The position numbers and the translations under genes were made by a program. Source: Topomyia yanbarensis (lineage: Eukaryota > Arthropoda > Insecta > Diptera > Culicidae). From it: a stretch of DNA of 64,000 nt. Within the stretch, counting starts at the first letter, position 1, and each line of letters opens with the position of its first letter. The notes below the pieces were generated by a model. It ran no database searches and was not told the DNA's origin. It was given only the letters and a program-made list of their open reading frames with translations. Shown one piece after another: positions 1 to 11,149 of this stretch. The stretch covers positions 401,839,037 through 401,903,036 of the forward strand of contig NC_080672.1 in the NCBI RefSeq assembly GCF_030247195.1, in the 5' to 3' direction.

Positions 1-1239
1 TACTCACATTAGAGTTCAACGTTTTCGATCATCACCAGATTTAAAAATGTTCGAAGCTCTTTTCTGACGGCTGAAAATGAATCTGATACGAAACGCGCTG
101 ATTAGAAAAAAAATTCATTCAATTGAATATCATACAATAATATTCATTGTACTAAACATCTAGGTAAATGTATTCAAATGTTTTCAAATGTTAGTAATGT
201 ATGTAAATTATAATTATCACTGCTTGTTTGATTATTGCATGTTTGCTTCGTGGAATAATCGAAGACGAATAAAAACTTGGTTCGTTTGACCTTTTCGGTT
301 GCGTCACGGAATATTGAAGATGAGTGCGGCAGAATTTGATCAACTTTCATTCACTGAATTTGAATATTTGTAACTCTTCTCATAGCAGCTACGCGTTCTT
401 CACTTTATTTGTAAATTTGGTTTGCTTTTGCGTTTGTGAACGGGTTTGTTGATTTAGTTGGGAAGGTAAATAAGTTTCTTCGGCTAATTGAAAAGTTTTC
501 GAAGGTACCAACCACTCTCGCTGTGGAGGATGGATTGCCAGTAAGGTGAATCGTTTTGCTTACGAAATTTGAAATACTTGGGAGACGCCTTTTATATATC
601 GCTTTTATATGTATTTCATGAATACAAGATTTAAAACTATCTATCAACTCGTTCGATCCGGAGGCCCAGAGGTTTCTCACGGAAGCCCTAAGGCAGTACT
701 AATTGGAATGATGTAGTACCAATGCGAAATTAAGATAACTCACTTCTGTCGAATCGCAAATTGAGAGATCTTACAGAGCTTACTTATGTGTGAGTAAGTG
801 CATTTTGGTGCAATGAGTCGCTAAGGGGTTTGCATTAAAGCCACTTTCTTGACAAAAAGTACTGGAAGGGAGTGAGTATTTGAAATGACAATTGAAAAGA
901 TTCTTTCACTCGGCTTTAACACGATCAAAAAGTTTTCAAATATACCAAAGTTTGAGACTAAAATGATGGATATTTGAAATAAAATAAAAGACGTTTCCTA
1001 AAATCATTGAATTTAAGGACATGGCATTAAAAATAAAAACTGTTGGTATTCCTAGCTACTCCAAAATTAAAACACTACTTGTGTTTCTAACTAAACAATG
1101 GCTTCGTTACGTAAGTAAAGACATTTTGTTGGCTGATGAATGATTCTAAAATAGAACCCGGATTTCAGCTACAAGATTTAAAAAAAGCACACGTTTTTAA
1201 AGTTCTGAATAGCGCAAATAAATGAGCCGTTGTTTATTT
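1..1239. other. A+T-rich non-coding stretch, no gene seen
   Basis: No long open frame, splice-like exon, tandem repeat or inverted repeat stands out. The short frames present have no recognisable domain and lie in low-complexity A+T-rich sequence. I see nothing I can name here. Confidence 0.6.
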
Positions 1240-1240
1240 A

Positions 1241-4150
1241 TGGGCATAAGTAATAGAGGAATCCGGGGCTATTAAAACAATGCACAATGGGAAAAAACGA
1301 AGAAAAAATACATTTAAATCAGTAACTTTGAAACACCTCATCAGAACATCATCACTTGTACCATTTTAGGAAGAACAAAATCTAAGAATTCTAATGGCTT
1401 TATTCTTACATTGGGCAAAATAAGGGAAGTTTGGGTTTTGGGGTATTTAAACCCCAAAATCACCTATTTTTTAATAAAAACGCTAAACCTTATATCTCTG
1501 ATCCACGCTGGAAATCGTACATGAATTGTACTGATTATTACGTAAAACAACCTCAGGAAGCTAATGAAAGTATTGCCATCTTGGGCAGAATACGGGAAGT
1601 TGGGGATTTAGGAACTTTTGATTCAGAAATCTTATTATATTAATAAATATCTAAATCGCTATTATTTACTAACGAAGTCGTATGTAAAATATCACCTTAA
1701 TTGAAAAAATCTCAGAAATTAACTGAGGTGGTTTGAGCGGGAAATTAGAATTTTGTGACACTTGAACCCCAAAATCACCTATTTTTTATAAAACAGTTTA
1801 CATCTCTGATTCACGCTGGAAATCATACCTGAATTGTATCGATTATTACGTAAACAAACCTCAGGAAGCTAATAAAAGTATTTTTATCTTGGGCACAATA
1901 CGGGAAGTTGGGGTTTTGGGACATTTTATCGTTCGTATTACAGTATTTCAACTATTCTCGACTATTCTTCAATAAATGTATATGCAATGCAATATTTTAA
2001 TGTTGAAACAATCAGTAACTGACCCAGAAGTTGTTTCATTATTGGTGAAATACAGGAAGTTTGGGATTTGGGACCTTTCGATTCAGAAATCTTATTGCAT
2101 TAATAAATACCTGAATTGCTATAATTTGCTCATTAAGTCGTATGTAAAATATCATCTATAATGAAAAAGATCTCAGAAATTAACTGAGTTAGTTTGATTT
2201 TGAATTTAAAACTGGAAGTTAGGGCTTCGTGACACTTGAGCTCCAAAGTCACCATTTTTTTATAAAACGGTTTATTTCTCTGATTCACGCTGGAAATCAT
2301 ACATGACTTTTACTGATTATTAGGTAAAAAAAACCTGAACTGTAACTATTATTACGCAAAACAATTAGGAAGCGAATGGAAGTATTTTCATCTTGGGCAC
2401 AATACGTGAAGTGGAGATTTTGGGACAATTTGCTGTTGATAGTATAGTATTCTTGCTATCATTTGGACTATTTAATGTGGAAACATTCAAGAACTGAACT
2501 AAAAATAGGTTAACAAATTCATAAATCTCATTGGTTTGCGCAATACTTCAATCTTTACCATCTGTTAACAAAATTCTAAAATATTGCCCACAATGGAAAG
2601 ACAAGGACAAGGTCGGTTTCTTCTACTCACAATTGAATTATGTAAAACTATACAATGGGAAAATAGTACATGTTATGGGATAGTTTAATTTTAGAAACAA
2701 TATGGGAAGTTTTCGAGACATTTTGCCTCGACAGTCACTTAATTTTTAAAACATAAATTAAACTTATTCACGCTCTTTATCTTACATATGTTGTTTTATT
2801 TCTTACTTTGAAAATCTCAGGAATTTAATGAAATTATTTTTTCTCGGAAAAATACGGGATGTCGGGGTTTAGAAAAATTTCGTCATCGATGTCACAGAAA
2901 TTTGTTTATTAATTTGTTCGTGTAAATATCTCTGCTATTTTACAAAGAATATAAATACAATGTAATATACTTTCCTTGGTTTATAATGTCCCAGAACCCC
3001 AACTTCCCGTATTCTGCCCAAGATTAAAATACTTTTATTAGCTTCCTGAGGTTTGTTTACGTAATAATCGATACAATTCATGTATGATTTCCAGCGTGAA
3101 TCAGAGATGTAAACTGTTTTATAAAAATAAGATGATTTTGGGGTTCAAGTGTCACAAAACCCTAATTTCCTGTTTTGTATTTAAACTCAAACCACCTCAG
3201 TTAATTTCTGAGATTTTTTTTCAATTAAGGTAATATTTTACATACTACTTCGTAAGTAAAAAATAGCGATTCAGGAATTGATTAATACAATCAGATTTCT
3301 GAATCGAAAGGTCCCAAATCCCCAACTTCCTGTTTTTTACCAATAATGAAACAACTTCTGGATCAGTTACTGAGTGTTTCAACATTAAAAATATTGCATT
3401 GCATGTACATTTATTGAAGAATAGTCAAGATAAGACCAAGAATAGTTGAAATACTGTAATACGAACGACAAAATGTCCCAAAACCCCAACTTCCCGTATT
3501 CTGCCCAAAATGAAAATACTTTTATTAGCTTTCTGAGGTTTCTTTACGTAATAATCGGTACAATTCATGTATGATTTCCAGCGTGAATCAGAGATGTAAA
3601 CTGTTTTATAAAAAAATAGGTGAGTTCGGGGTTCAAGTGTCACAAAACCCTAATTTCTTGTTTTATATTTAAACTCAAACCACCTCAGTTAATTTCTGAG
3701 ATTTTTTTTCAATTAAAATGATATTTTACATACGACTTCGTTAGTAAATAATAGCCATTCAGGAATTGATTAATACAAAGATTTCTGATTTAAAGGATCC
3801 CAAATCCCCAACTTCCCGTATTCTGCCCAAGATACTTTCATTAGCTTCCTGAGGTTTTTTTACGTAACAATCAGTACAATTCATGTACGATTTCCAGCGT
3901 GGATCAGAGATATTAGGTTTTTTATTAAAAAATAGGTGATTTTGCTTTAAATACCCCAAAACCCAAACTTCCCTTATTTTGCCCAATGTAAGAATAAAGC
4001 CATTTGAATTATCAGATTTTGTTCTTCCTAAAATGGTACTAGTGATGATGTTCCGATGAGGTGTTCCAAAGTTACTGGTTTAAATGTATTTTTTCTTCGT
4101 TTTTTCCCATTGTGCAATGGGGGCAATTCAGATCCCCTCGATTCCTCAGA
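1241..4150. repeat. Giant foldback element with tandem subunits
   Basis: The left arm (about 1241-2440) and right arm (about 2985-4150) are inverted copies over roughly 1.2 kb each, around a spacer of about 0.55 kb. Anchors seen on both arms are GAGGAATCCGG/GGATCCCCTCGATTCC-like ends, CAATGGGAAAAAACGAAGAA and its complement near 4090, and TTGGGCAAAATAAGGGAAGT near 1406 with its complement near 3968. Each arm is itself made of related subunits carrying the motif TTGGGCAGAATACGGGAAGT (near 1582, 1888, 2044, 2392; complements near 3000, 3320, 3486, 3808). The structure resembles foldback (FB-type) transposons, whose long inverted termini are built from internal repeats. No transposase is visible in the spacer. 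Confidence 0.8.
1431..1643 (+). other. Repeated 40-residue open frame inside foldback subunit
   Basis: This subunit translates to a peptide containing ISDPRWKSYMNCTDYYV then LGRIREVGDLG. The same reading frame stays open in the subunits at about 1790-1975 (+), 2990-3140 (-), 3425-3643 (-) and 3759-3986 (-), with changes such as P/S, E/K and T/I. The copy near 2280-2430 (+) is broken by a stop and an insertion. I do not recognise the peptide. It may be chance openness of a conserved repeat, so it is noted as an observation rather than called a gene. Confidence 0.3.
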
Positions 4151-4159
4151 AAATTGTAA

Positions 4160-4800
4160 GACTTTGTGACTCGTACATATTCGTGGAACGGCACATTTAT
4201 TTTGACAGCTGAATATCATTCTTTAGTTCTTTTAGAAAGGAGATAAAACTTGTTTCATTTTTTTCCATCCTCAAAACAAAAATCAATATAATGGATAAAA
4301 CGTAATAAAAGAAAGACATAAAAATTAAAAAAATAAGTGGAAAGTGTTTTGAAAAGCTTGAGGCACCTATTTTATGGAATGATTTTTGTTTGGGTGAAAA
4401 CACAGATATATATCGCTCGACACTTTTGTGCGAAATGAGCGAACGGGGCTATTCTGACTCCCTACTCCATCAATCACCGTTCAGCGGCTTGCAGCTGCGC
4501 ACACGATCGCACACGCCACAGAAACAAAAATACATAGTGCACTAATCGACAGCTGTGACTACACAGATTATGCCTGGTTCCCATTTTTTGCTTCTTAAGG
4601 AGTTTCTCCAATAAATATTTGATAGGTAAACATAATTCCATTATTAAAAATGTCGGTTCGAATTGCCCCTAGCATTGCTATGGAGTGATGCAAATAAATT
4701 TTCATTCCTCCAAAATGTAGCTGAGATTTTAAACTAACAATTAGGACCTCTATTTCTTGCACATCTATTCAACTAAAAAGGCGATTTACTTAGGTAAGTC
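4160..4800. other. Non-repetitive DNA beside foldback, no gene
   Basis: The stretch is A+T-rich except for a GC-richer patch at about 4430-4560. Only short frames occur and none is recognisable. No tandem or inverted repeat was seen. Confidence 0.5.
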
Positions 4801-4905
4801 CGAAAAGCCCCGGGTTCCTCTATAACTAATTTTTGATTAGTGTCAATCTGGTGCCAAGTTAGTTCCAGCTTCTGATAAAACGAAGTCGAAACGTTATTTC
4901 CTCGA
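4800..4905 (+). repeat. Diverged copy of palindromic hammerhead-like repeat
   Basis: The sequence TTAGTTCCAGC then CTGATAAAACGAAGTCGAAACG (core at 4872-4893) matches the arm of the palindromic repeat best seen at 32939-33158, with the CTGATGA box damaged to CTGATAA. Just upstream, the piece near 4804-4830 (GCCCCGGGTTCCTCTATAAC) is an inverted match to GTAATAGAGGAATCCGGGGC near 1249-1268. Confidence 0.55.
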
Positions 4906-5161
4906 AATTTTTTTAATGGTTAAGCATCGAAAATTTTACAGGAATATTAGTACCACGAGGCTTCATTCTTCTGATTTACACTGTTGACTTATTGGTCTCC
5001 AAAAAAAATTGTTGAAAAGTATAGATTTGTAGATAAACAGGATTTCGAGATTAAGCGTCCTGAATTTACTATTTTTAAGGTGATATTAAACCTTTGTAGG
5101 TGTGCAATATTCAGTATGAATATTGCAATACTTATTGAAGCGATTACATGCTTTTGACGGG

Positions 5162-5932
5162 TACACCCAAAACGTACCCGGTAAGATTCGCTTACATTAA
5201 TGCAATAAATACGAGCAAAAATTGCAAGCGTTCTGGTAATGTGCGAAAATTGCAAGAAGCTTCCTTGCATGCAATGCAAGAAACAGAAAAAACGAATTTT
5301 GCGTATGTATTAGCGATGTATATGTATTGGTGACCAATATGCGTTATAAAAAAAGACTGTTGGCATTGAAACATGAACCCCACACAAACAGATCGCTAAG
5401 CAATACTTAATCCACCCAACCATACTACCAGATAGTAATAAGTGGATAAAAGTCATATATAAACACTTGGATGATTTCACGATTAATGAAAAAAGTAAAA
5501 CACCCACCCAGATTTGAACTCAGGCTCTTGCGCATCATAGCTCTAACTATAAGTACTGATCTGTCCTTACACGTAAGAACAGGACGTTAGAACTCGTACA
5601 ATCGTCACATCCGCCATTTGATGCCGTCTCGTGTGTAATGAATAAACCACAAAACTGCGTTTGATGATGTTGGTGAGGAATGAATAAAAAGTAGACGGAA
5701 AATAAAAACTCGCCCTGCGTTGCTATACCAACCAGCATAGGCACGTGAATGTGGTGGTAGTCCTTTGACAGTGTGTTGAAGAAAAGTATGTACGTATAGA
5801 GAGAGATGAAGTGGTTTTATCTGCTTGCAACAATTGCCAGCGACTTTCACTGCAAAATTGCAAGCGATGCAAACATTATTTGCAAGTGATTGTCGCTTGC
5901 AATTATTGCAAGAGATTTTTGTTTTGGGTGTA
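5162..5932. mobile_element. Short inverted-repeat element, TACACCCAAAAC ends
   Basis: The left end TACACCCAAAAC (5162-5173) is an exact inverted match to GTTTTGGGTGTA (5921-5932). Both subterminal regions are rich in the phrase ATTGCAAGCG/CGCTTGCAAT, so the similarity runs beyond the 12-bp ends. No transposase frame is visible. Most likely this is a non-autonomous DNA element or a decayed copy of one. No clear target-site duplication was found. Confidence 0.55.
5501..5575 (-). repeat. tRNA-like (SINE head) fragment
   Basis: On the minus strand a D-arm-like phrase (AGTTAGAGC) is followed about 25 nt later by GAGTTCAAATCTGG, a good match to the tRNA B box (GGTTCGANTCC). The two are spaced as in tRNA-derived SINEs. 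The acceptor stem cannot be folded, so this is a relic and not a working tRNA. It lies inside the TACACCCAAAAC element. Confidence 0.35.
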
Positions 5933-5936
5933 GTGT

Positions 5937-6718
5937 CTGTATACTAGACTGGTTCAATTTTTGACTTTTAGCTTTACTGATTCCTTTTATGATCCTTAGT
6001 AATTGTGTAATTCTGGGATCGATTGGTTGTGTCTACGGACTCTCCAAAAATTTCAAAGTTTATATGGAAGTTTGTATGGAAAATCGGTTAATATTGAAAA
6101 TAAATTCTTAAAAAATCACCTCATCAATCAATTAATCAGAATAATATATATTTCTAAAGGTATTCTTCTACTGAACACATTTGGGGAACATTGCAAGTTT
6201 ATGAAAATTTGTTGAGAAAAGTTTTTAACTTAAGAAGCAGTACGACTTCAAAACAAGTGGATTTTATTAGTAACCATAGCAACCCTGTTTGAATAGCTAC
6301 ATCGTTATACAAGTGTAAACTAGACTTGCCACCCACCGCTCGCGTATGGCAGATACAGCTATTCAAACAGGGTTGCTATGATTAATAATAAAATCCACTT
6401 GTTTTGAAGTCATGCTGCTTCTTTGGTTAATAACTTTTCTCAGGGAATTATCATAAACTTTTTTTGTTCCACGAATGTGTTCAGTAGAAGATTTCCTTTA
6501 GAAATGTATAGTGTTCTGATTAATTGATTGATAAGGTGATTTTTCAAGAATTTATTTTCAGTTTTAACCGATTTTCCATATAAACTTCAATATAAACTGT
6601 GAAATTTTTGGAGGGTCCATAGACACAACCGATCGGTACCAAAATTTGCACAATTACTAAGGAATCAGTAGAGCCTAGTGGAGCTAAAAGTCAAAAATTG
6701 AACCAGTCTACTGTATAC
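5937..6718. mobile_element. 780-bp foldback element with ~365-bp arms
   Basis: The left arm starting TGTATACTAGACTGG (near 5938) is the inverted copy of the right arm ending CCAGTCTACTGTATAC (to about 6718). The arms stay similar along nearly their full length, for example CTATTCAAACAGGGTTGCTA at 6360-6379 against TAGCAACCCTGTTTGAATAG near 6277-6296. The single-stranded loop is only about 60 bp. No coding frame spans it. A transcript would form an almost continuous dsRNA hairpin. Confidence 0.8.
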
Positions 6719-8030
6719 GCTAAAGACTATTTACATCGATCGGGTTCGTAGGAATATGGTGGACATAATCTTCGTAGTAATACGCGAATATATATAAAGT
6801 GAAAGTTAAACCTTTACCGATGGTAAGCCCACAGAATTACCACCAGGTCATATCTAATGACAGGTATCATTTGTGTTCAAAGTCAGCCCAATGCCCTCTT
6901 CAATACCCAACAAGGCCGGGCATTTATTACCGATTTCAACAAATGACAGAGTGACGAAAGTTTGAGCTCTACTCACGACAAAGAGAAAGAAAGTCAAAGT
7001 CATCTAGATTCGAAATCAGCAAAGTGTGAACTAAGTGTAATACTTAAAAATCTTCATCTCAGCGATAATGTTGCGCTAACCATCAGTCATTGATCGTCTC
7101 ATTAGTGGTGTGCAGATCTGTTCCAATAAATACTTGACGATTCAACCGATCTGCTTCTCCTCTTCCGCTAATGAAAGGTTAGGCGTTGAATTTGACAGCT
7201 AAACCGGCAATGGAACCCTAAACTTGGCGTTAGCGCCATCCTCTACGACAGCCACACGCAAAAATGCTTTCTTGCTTTACAGTCACTCGTGCGATCATTT
7301 CGCGTACTGGCGCGAATGGGATCGACGAGAAACAAAATCAAGCAGAAGCTCAGAACTAAATATAGGTCAGTCGAACAGTGCGGTAGCAAGAGTAGCAGGG
7401 CAGCAGCAGCAGCGTCGGTCGTGACGTTCCGATCGTAAAAAAATATTCTTTCCTTTTTCGTTGTCGTCGGCTTGGCGATGGTAGGCGGAGAGGAACTGTA
7501 TTCAGATCACAGGAGACGACGCGACTTGCAGAAAAATATGTGTCGACTTGTGATGAAGAAAAATGAGATGCCACTTGTTTTCGCCACGGAATGCATTCAC
7601 ACCCACTTACCTTTACCTTTCGGTATGGGGGAATTTAATCTAAATGTGTCATAGTTCTGGTTTAGTTCTACGTATGATTGAAATTAATTATCAATCATAG
7701 CAGCCCAGTTGTTTGATATTCTGACACGAGTGATGGGTCACATTTGACTTGAGAAACAATCCATGAACATTGAGTTATTTGTTCTTCGCGATTGAAATTA
7801 ACTGATCCATGTACGTATTTCTTTTCAAATTGAAAGAGTAATTCTTCTTTATCGACAATTTTGACAACCGTTTGTTTCAAACTCATCAAGCTCTATCAAA
7901 AATTTCGAAATTATTCTAGACACTATCGACGCCATTCAAGGTTAGAATGCTGAAAAAATCACGCATTTCTATCGCTTCACCTTGACTGTGGGCCAACCAG
8001 CCACTTGTTCTGGTTGGGATGATAAGATAG
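6719..8030. other. Mostly non-repetitive DNA, GC-richer at 7.1-7.65 kb
   Basis: Around 7200-7520 the sequence is GC-richer, with a TCAGTC initiator-like motif near 7368 and a CAG-rich run (7399-7410). The short frames on both strands have no recognisable domain. It could be a promoter or untranslated exon, but nothing decides this. The rest is ordinary A+T-rich DNA. Confidence 0.35.
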
Positions 8031-8060
8031 TATACTTATTCACGTACGGCCAAAACCAGT
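8031..8060 (+). promoter_or_regulatory. Possible core promoter (TATA plus initiator)
   Basis: TATACTTA begins at 8031 and an initiator-like CCAGTCA places +1 at about 8058, 27 bp downstream. That is close to the usual TATA-to-start spacing in insects. A splice donor follows 57 bp later. Short motifs like these occur by chance, so this is a moderate-to-weak call. Confidence 0.35.
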
Positions 8061-8114
8061 CACAAGAGTACCCGAGCGGACAGATAGTGCGTTCGAATGT
8101 TCGCTACCCGGAAG
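8058..8114 (+). other. Possible first exon ending in strong splice donor
   Basis: The segment is non-repetitive, GC-richer than its surroundings and ends AAG|GTAAGG, a near-ideal splice donor (GT at 8115-8116). An ATG at 8097 opens a frame reading MFATRK into the donor; it could be a start codon or only an upstream ATG. No downstream exon of this gene could be identified in the window. Confidence 0.3.
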
Positions 8115-8654
8115 GTAAGGTAGTTGATCCATAGTTTGACTTAGCTCATTTTTTAGAATGCAATCTCCACCGAACGAAAGCATAATTATGAGCATTCAAT
8201 CCTTTCGGTGTGCTGTTCAGTGGTTTTTCCCATTCTTCTAAAAAGTGTTTTAAAATATCAATCTCCTAAGAAACAGTAAAGTTTATCTCTTTTATATTCA
8301 AATACTAACAGAGAGTAATCGTAATTCTTGAGCAATTATAAAGCAACTTTGTATCTGCGTCGTAAGGTTCAAAAAGAATGTTCTGTTTTTGACGCTGCAC
8401 CAGACCTAATTGGAAATATTTCAAATTTGTAGTGACAACATCACCTTACTAGCTACAGAAAGCAATCCCTGATTTGGCAGACTGCAATTCGGGCTTTACC
8501 GCTGCACCAGTACCGGAGCATTCTGTTTAAGCCTTGTTGCTTTGGGTTATTATTCTGATAGAATTTGAAATATCCACCAAGTCCAGTTTTGCCGGTATTC
8601 TGTTTCAATTAATCATAAGGATATTTAAATAATTTTGATGTTGCCATTGTTTTT

Positions 8655-8817
8655 TAATATCAATCATAGAGGTTTTAACCTTACGGTCATTCGCTTCTTT
8701 TTTCGAATTAGAAAAATCTCTTTGGAAAAATCTCTAAAGCTATGTGCGGGTTGGGAATCGAACCCAGGCGAGCTGCGCACAAGACAATCGATTTACCAAC
8801 TGTGCTATGCCTGTCCC
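8655..8817 (-). mobile_element. tRNA-derived SINE, minus strand
   Basis: On the minus strand it starts GGGACAGGCATAGCACAGTT. The Pol III A box is TAGCACAGTTGG and the B box is GGTTCGATTCC, correctly spaced. The tRNA-unrelated tail includes CCCGCACATAG, two GAGATTTTTC-like boxes, GAATGACCG and GGTTAAAACCTC. The same order of blocks recurs in the plus-strand copy at 16504-16674, which confirms a dispersed SINE family. It has the layout of mosquito tRNA-SINEs; I do not assign a family name. Confidence 0.75.
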
Positions 8818-8819
8818 TA

Positions 8820-9335
8820 TGTTGGCATTGCCTTCTTCCTCGGCACACAAGCATTGTAGTTGTCCTTCTCAAATTCATTACGAACCGTTTAGATCTTCAC
8901 TTAATTGTACTGGTTGAACTCTTTATATTACATTATAACATAAGTCCAGAGGTTTGCATCTAAGAAAACTAAGCCAATGGACACTTGTGCAACCAACGAC
9001 ATCGGTTTCGTACCGATCTACGACACGGGTATAGAGGCAGTATGCAAAATTATCCCAAATTAGTGCTGAAGGACACAAGTCGCTTCTGAGGCATTCGTCT
9101 TAATGGATTTTTTCGTTGATGGTTCCTGATGCGATGTAGGACTGATTTACTTGGCTACATCCGCAGATCACCTGGAAGACAAGGATTTTTTTGCGAATTT
9201 ATACAGTTTTTTTTCTGTCCCCTCTCTAAAATGGTCAACTTAGAAGTGGCGTAGTGGCATAGAAATTTGGTCTCGTCGTCGAATACAATTCAAAACGACT
9301 TTTTGATTACCTTGTACTGCTTGGTGCACCGCACA
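8820..9335. other. Non-coding stretch, no gene seen
   Basis: Only short unrecognised frames are present. No repeat structure stands out. Confidence 0.5.
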
Positions 9336-9659
9336 TACACTGAAGTCTTTTTATGCGATTTTTATGAGACTTTTTTATGCGGATTTTTAAAGCTATGCGT
9401 TTTTTTATGGGGATTTTCAAAGTTATGCGGTTTTTTATGCGGATTTTTAAAGTTATGCGATTCTTTTTATGCAGCTTCCTTTTAATTTTTAGGGCATCAC
9501 CTGAAGCGACTTTTATCGAAAGATAGATCCTCGTGAATGCACATGCTTAAACAAAAGACATAAAATGTTTATATCTTTATTTTGGATTATAAATTACTAC
9601 TCATGTCCTTAAAGAAGCATTCTTGATGCAGTGAAAATAAAAACAGAAAATGACTGGAT

Positions 9660-9815
9660 ACCTTTTTACCTTTCTCATGATAAAACTTATGCAATCGGTC
9701 GGAATTTCGACTTTTCAACCGAGGCCCGCAGAGCCGAATCTCTTATACCATTCGACTTAGTTCGGCGAGATCGGAAAAAGTCTCTGAGCGTGTATTTTTT
9801 TTACTTGGTGGTAAA
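9660..9815 (+). repeat. Fragment of dispersed ACCGAGGCCC repeat
   Basis: The phrases CCTTTCTCATGATAAAACTT, ACCGAGGCCCGCAGAGCCGA and TTCGGCGAGATCGG match the head of the dispersed repeat expanded at 35.2-38.7 kb. The usual GT-rich microsatellite tail is reduced here. Confidence 0.65.
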
Positions 9816-10019
9816 GCTTTTACGCCGACCCGGCTCACGTTCAGTAGTTAGACCATACTACCGATTTCGTCCATCGTGTGCCAGCGTAAGGGACTCTGAA
9901 CAGAGAAGATAACTCTGAATCCAATCCTCTAAACTCCACCAAGAAGTCCGACGTTTACCTGATCCCCCGGATTCCATTTGAAATGAGAACTTCGGGGGGA
10001 GGCGTGCTAATGCACTTCA

Positions 10020-10760
10020 CTTGATTCCAGGTCTAGCTGGTCGTGCTAGATTGCGCTTGTCTCGTAACGACCATATCAGTCCTGCACGGCATGATATTCT
10101 ACATGCCTTCCTCTCTACATTGACCAGTTGGATGCCGTGGTCAATCCGGCGATTCCGGTTGGAGGATGGCTTCCAGTTCACTGTTGCTCCAAATACCCTG
10201 GTGGTTTGTCGCGTTCGGTGCTACTAGGCGTAGTCCCCGACGGTGGAGGTAGCCTACCTCGGCGGAGAGTTCCCCGACGAACGAATGTTACCTGCAACCG
10301 TTGACGGACACGTTATTCTTCTTTAGATGCAGTCCGGCAGAATGCCGAGATCAGTCCAGCGATCCTCGGTGAAAGATTGCGTCGGTTTCACTGGTGCCCC
10401 GATGATTCAAACCGGCGATTCGCTACGGACTACTCGGAATAGTCCCCGATGGTAGAATCTTCCTACTCCGATGAAGAGTTCCCCGGCAGAGGAAGACCTT
10501 CCAAAACCGATGCTACCCGGGCAGATGCCGAGGTCGGTCCTGCGATTCTGGGTGGAGGGTGACTTCCACTTAACAGGCGCCCCGACGAGCACCTGCCGGA
10601 GCTACTTCCCGATCTACTCGAACTAGTCCCCGCCAGTGGGCCTAGTCTACTCCGACGGAGAAATCTCCCGACGTTGAAATTTCTCTCAAAATCGTTATCT
10701 CGATGCTGGTTGGATAGGTTCCGAGGTCGGTCTTGCGATTCCGGGGAGTCACGGTTCCGA
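10020..10760. repeat. GC-rich tandem block, ~190-bp unit, ~3.3 copies
   Basis: Units begin at about 10143, 10360 and 10545, with a fourth partial near 10725. Each repeats GCGATTCCGG/TGGAGG, then a phrase like CGCCCCGACGA, then TAGTCCCCGACGGTGGA and CTCCGACGGAGAGTTCCCCG. The block is far more GC-rich than everything around it. I know similar phrases from the untranslated part of mosquito LTR-type retroelements, but no gag, protease or reverse transcriptase is present. The long frames across it are by-products of high GC content. Confidence 0.6.
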
Positions 10761-11149
10761 CAGCATAAGTCATTAAGTGACTTTACGCTTGTCTGGACAT
10801 GCCACAGACTCAGGTGATTCGCATTTAATGCCAAAAGATCCTGACTCCTGTGTTGCAGAAGAAAAAGAGTTAAGTAGCCGGAAAACTCTAAGCTTGCTCA
10901 TATGATCCTACTCCACGCTTTTCTAAACTTTCTTACTTCAAATCCTTGCTCTTTCTTGAGTACTATGACTTTTAATATTGAAAAATGTTTCACGCCTAAT
11001 GTGTTTTTTGTGCGGATTTTCAAAATTATGCAGTTTTTTATGCGGATTTTCAAAGTTATGCGGCTTTTTATGCGGATTTTTTTATGCGGTACGTATCCCC
11101 CGCATAAAAAAACTTCAGTGTACATCTTTCTTGATTGAACACAGCCAGG

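Larger units (their letters stand above)
9338..11120. mobile_element. TA-flanked inverted-repeat element, 1.78 kb
   Basis: The left terminus CACTGAAGTCTTTTTATGCG (9338-9357) and the complement of the right terminus (11101-11120) differ at one base in 20. Both ends are flanked by TA (9336-9337 and 11121-11122), as expected for a Tc1/mariner-type TA duplication. Inside each end is a short minisatellite of the phrase TTTTATGCGGATTTTCAAAG (9350-9475 and 11005-11080). No transposase is readable, and the interior carries unrelated repeats, so this is a non-autonomous or captured element. Confidence 0.65.

Noticed and set aside
7356..7574. Short overlapping frames near a TCAGTC initiator-like site
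   Set aside because: No domain, and the TATA-like ATATA lies only a few bases from the initiator, so the promoter geometry is wrong.
10463..10834. 123-codon Ser/Arg-rich minus-strand frame
   Set aside because: It follows the GC-rich tandem block and has no domain; composition-driven.
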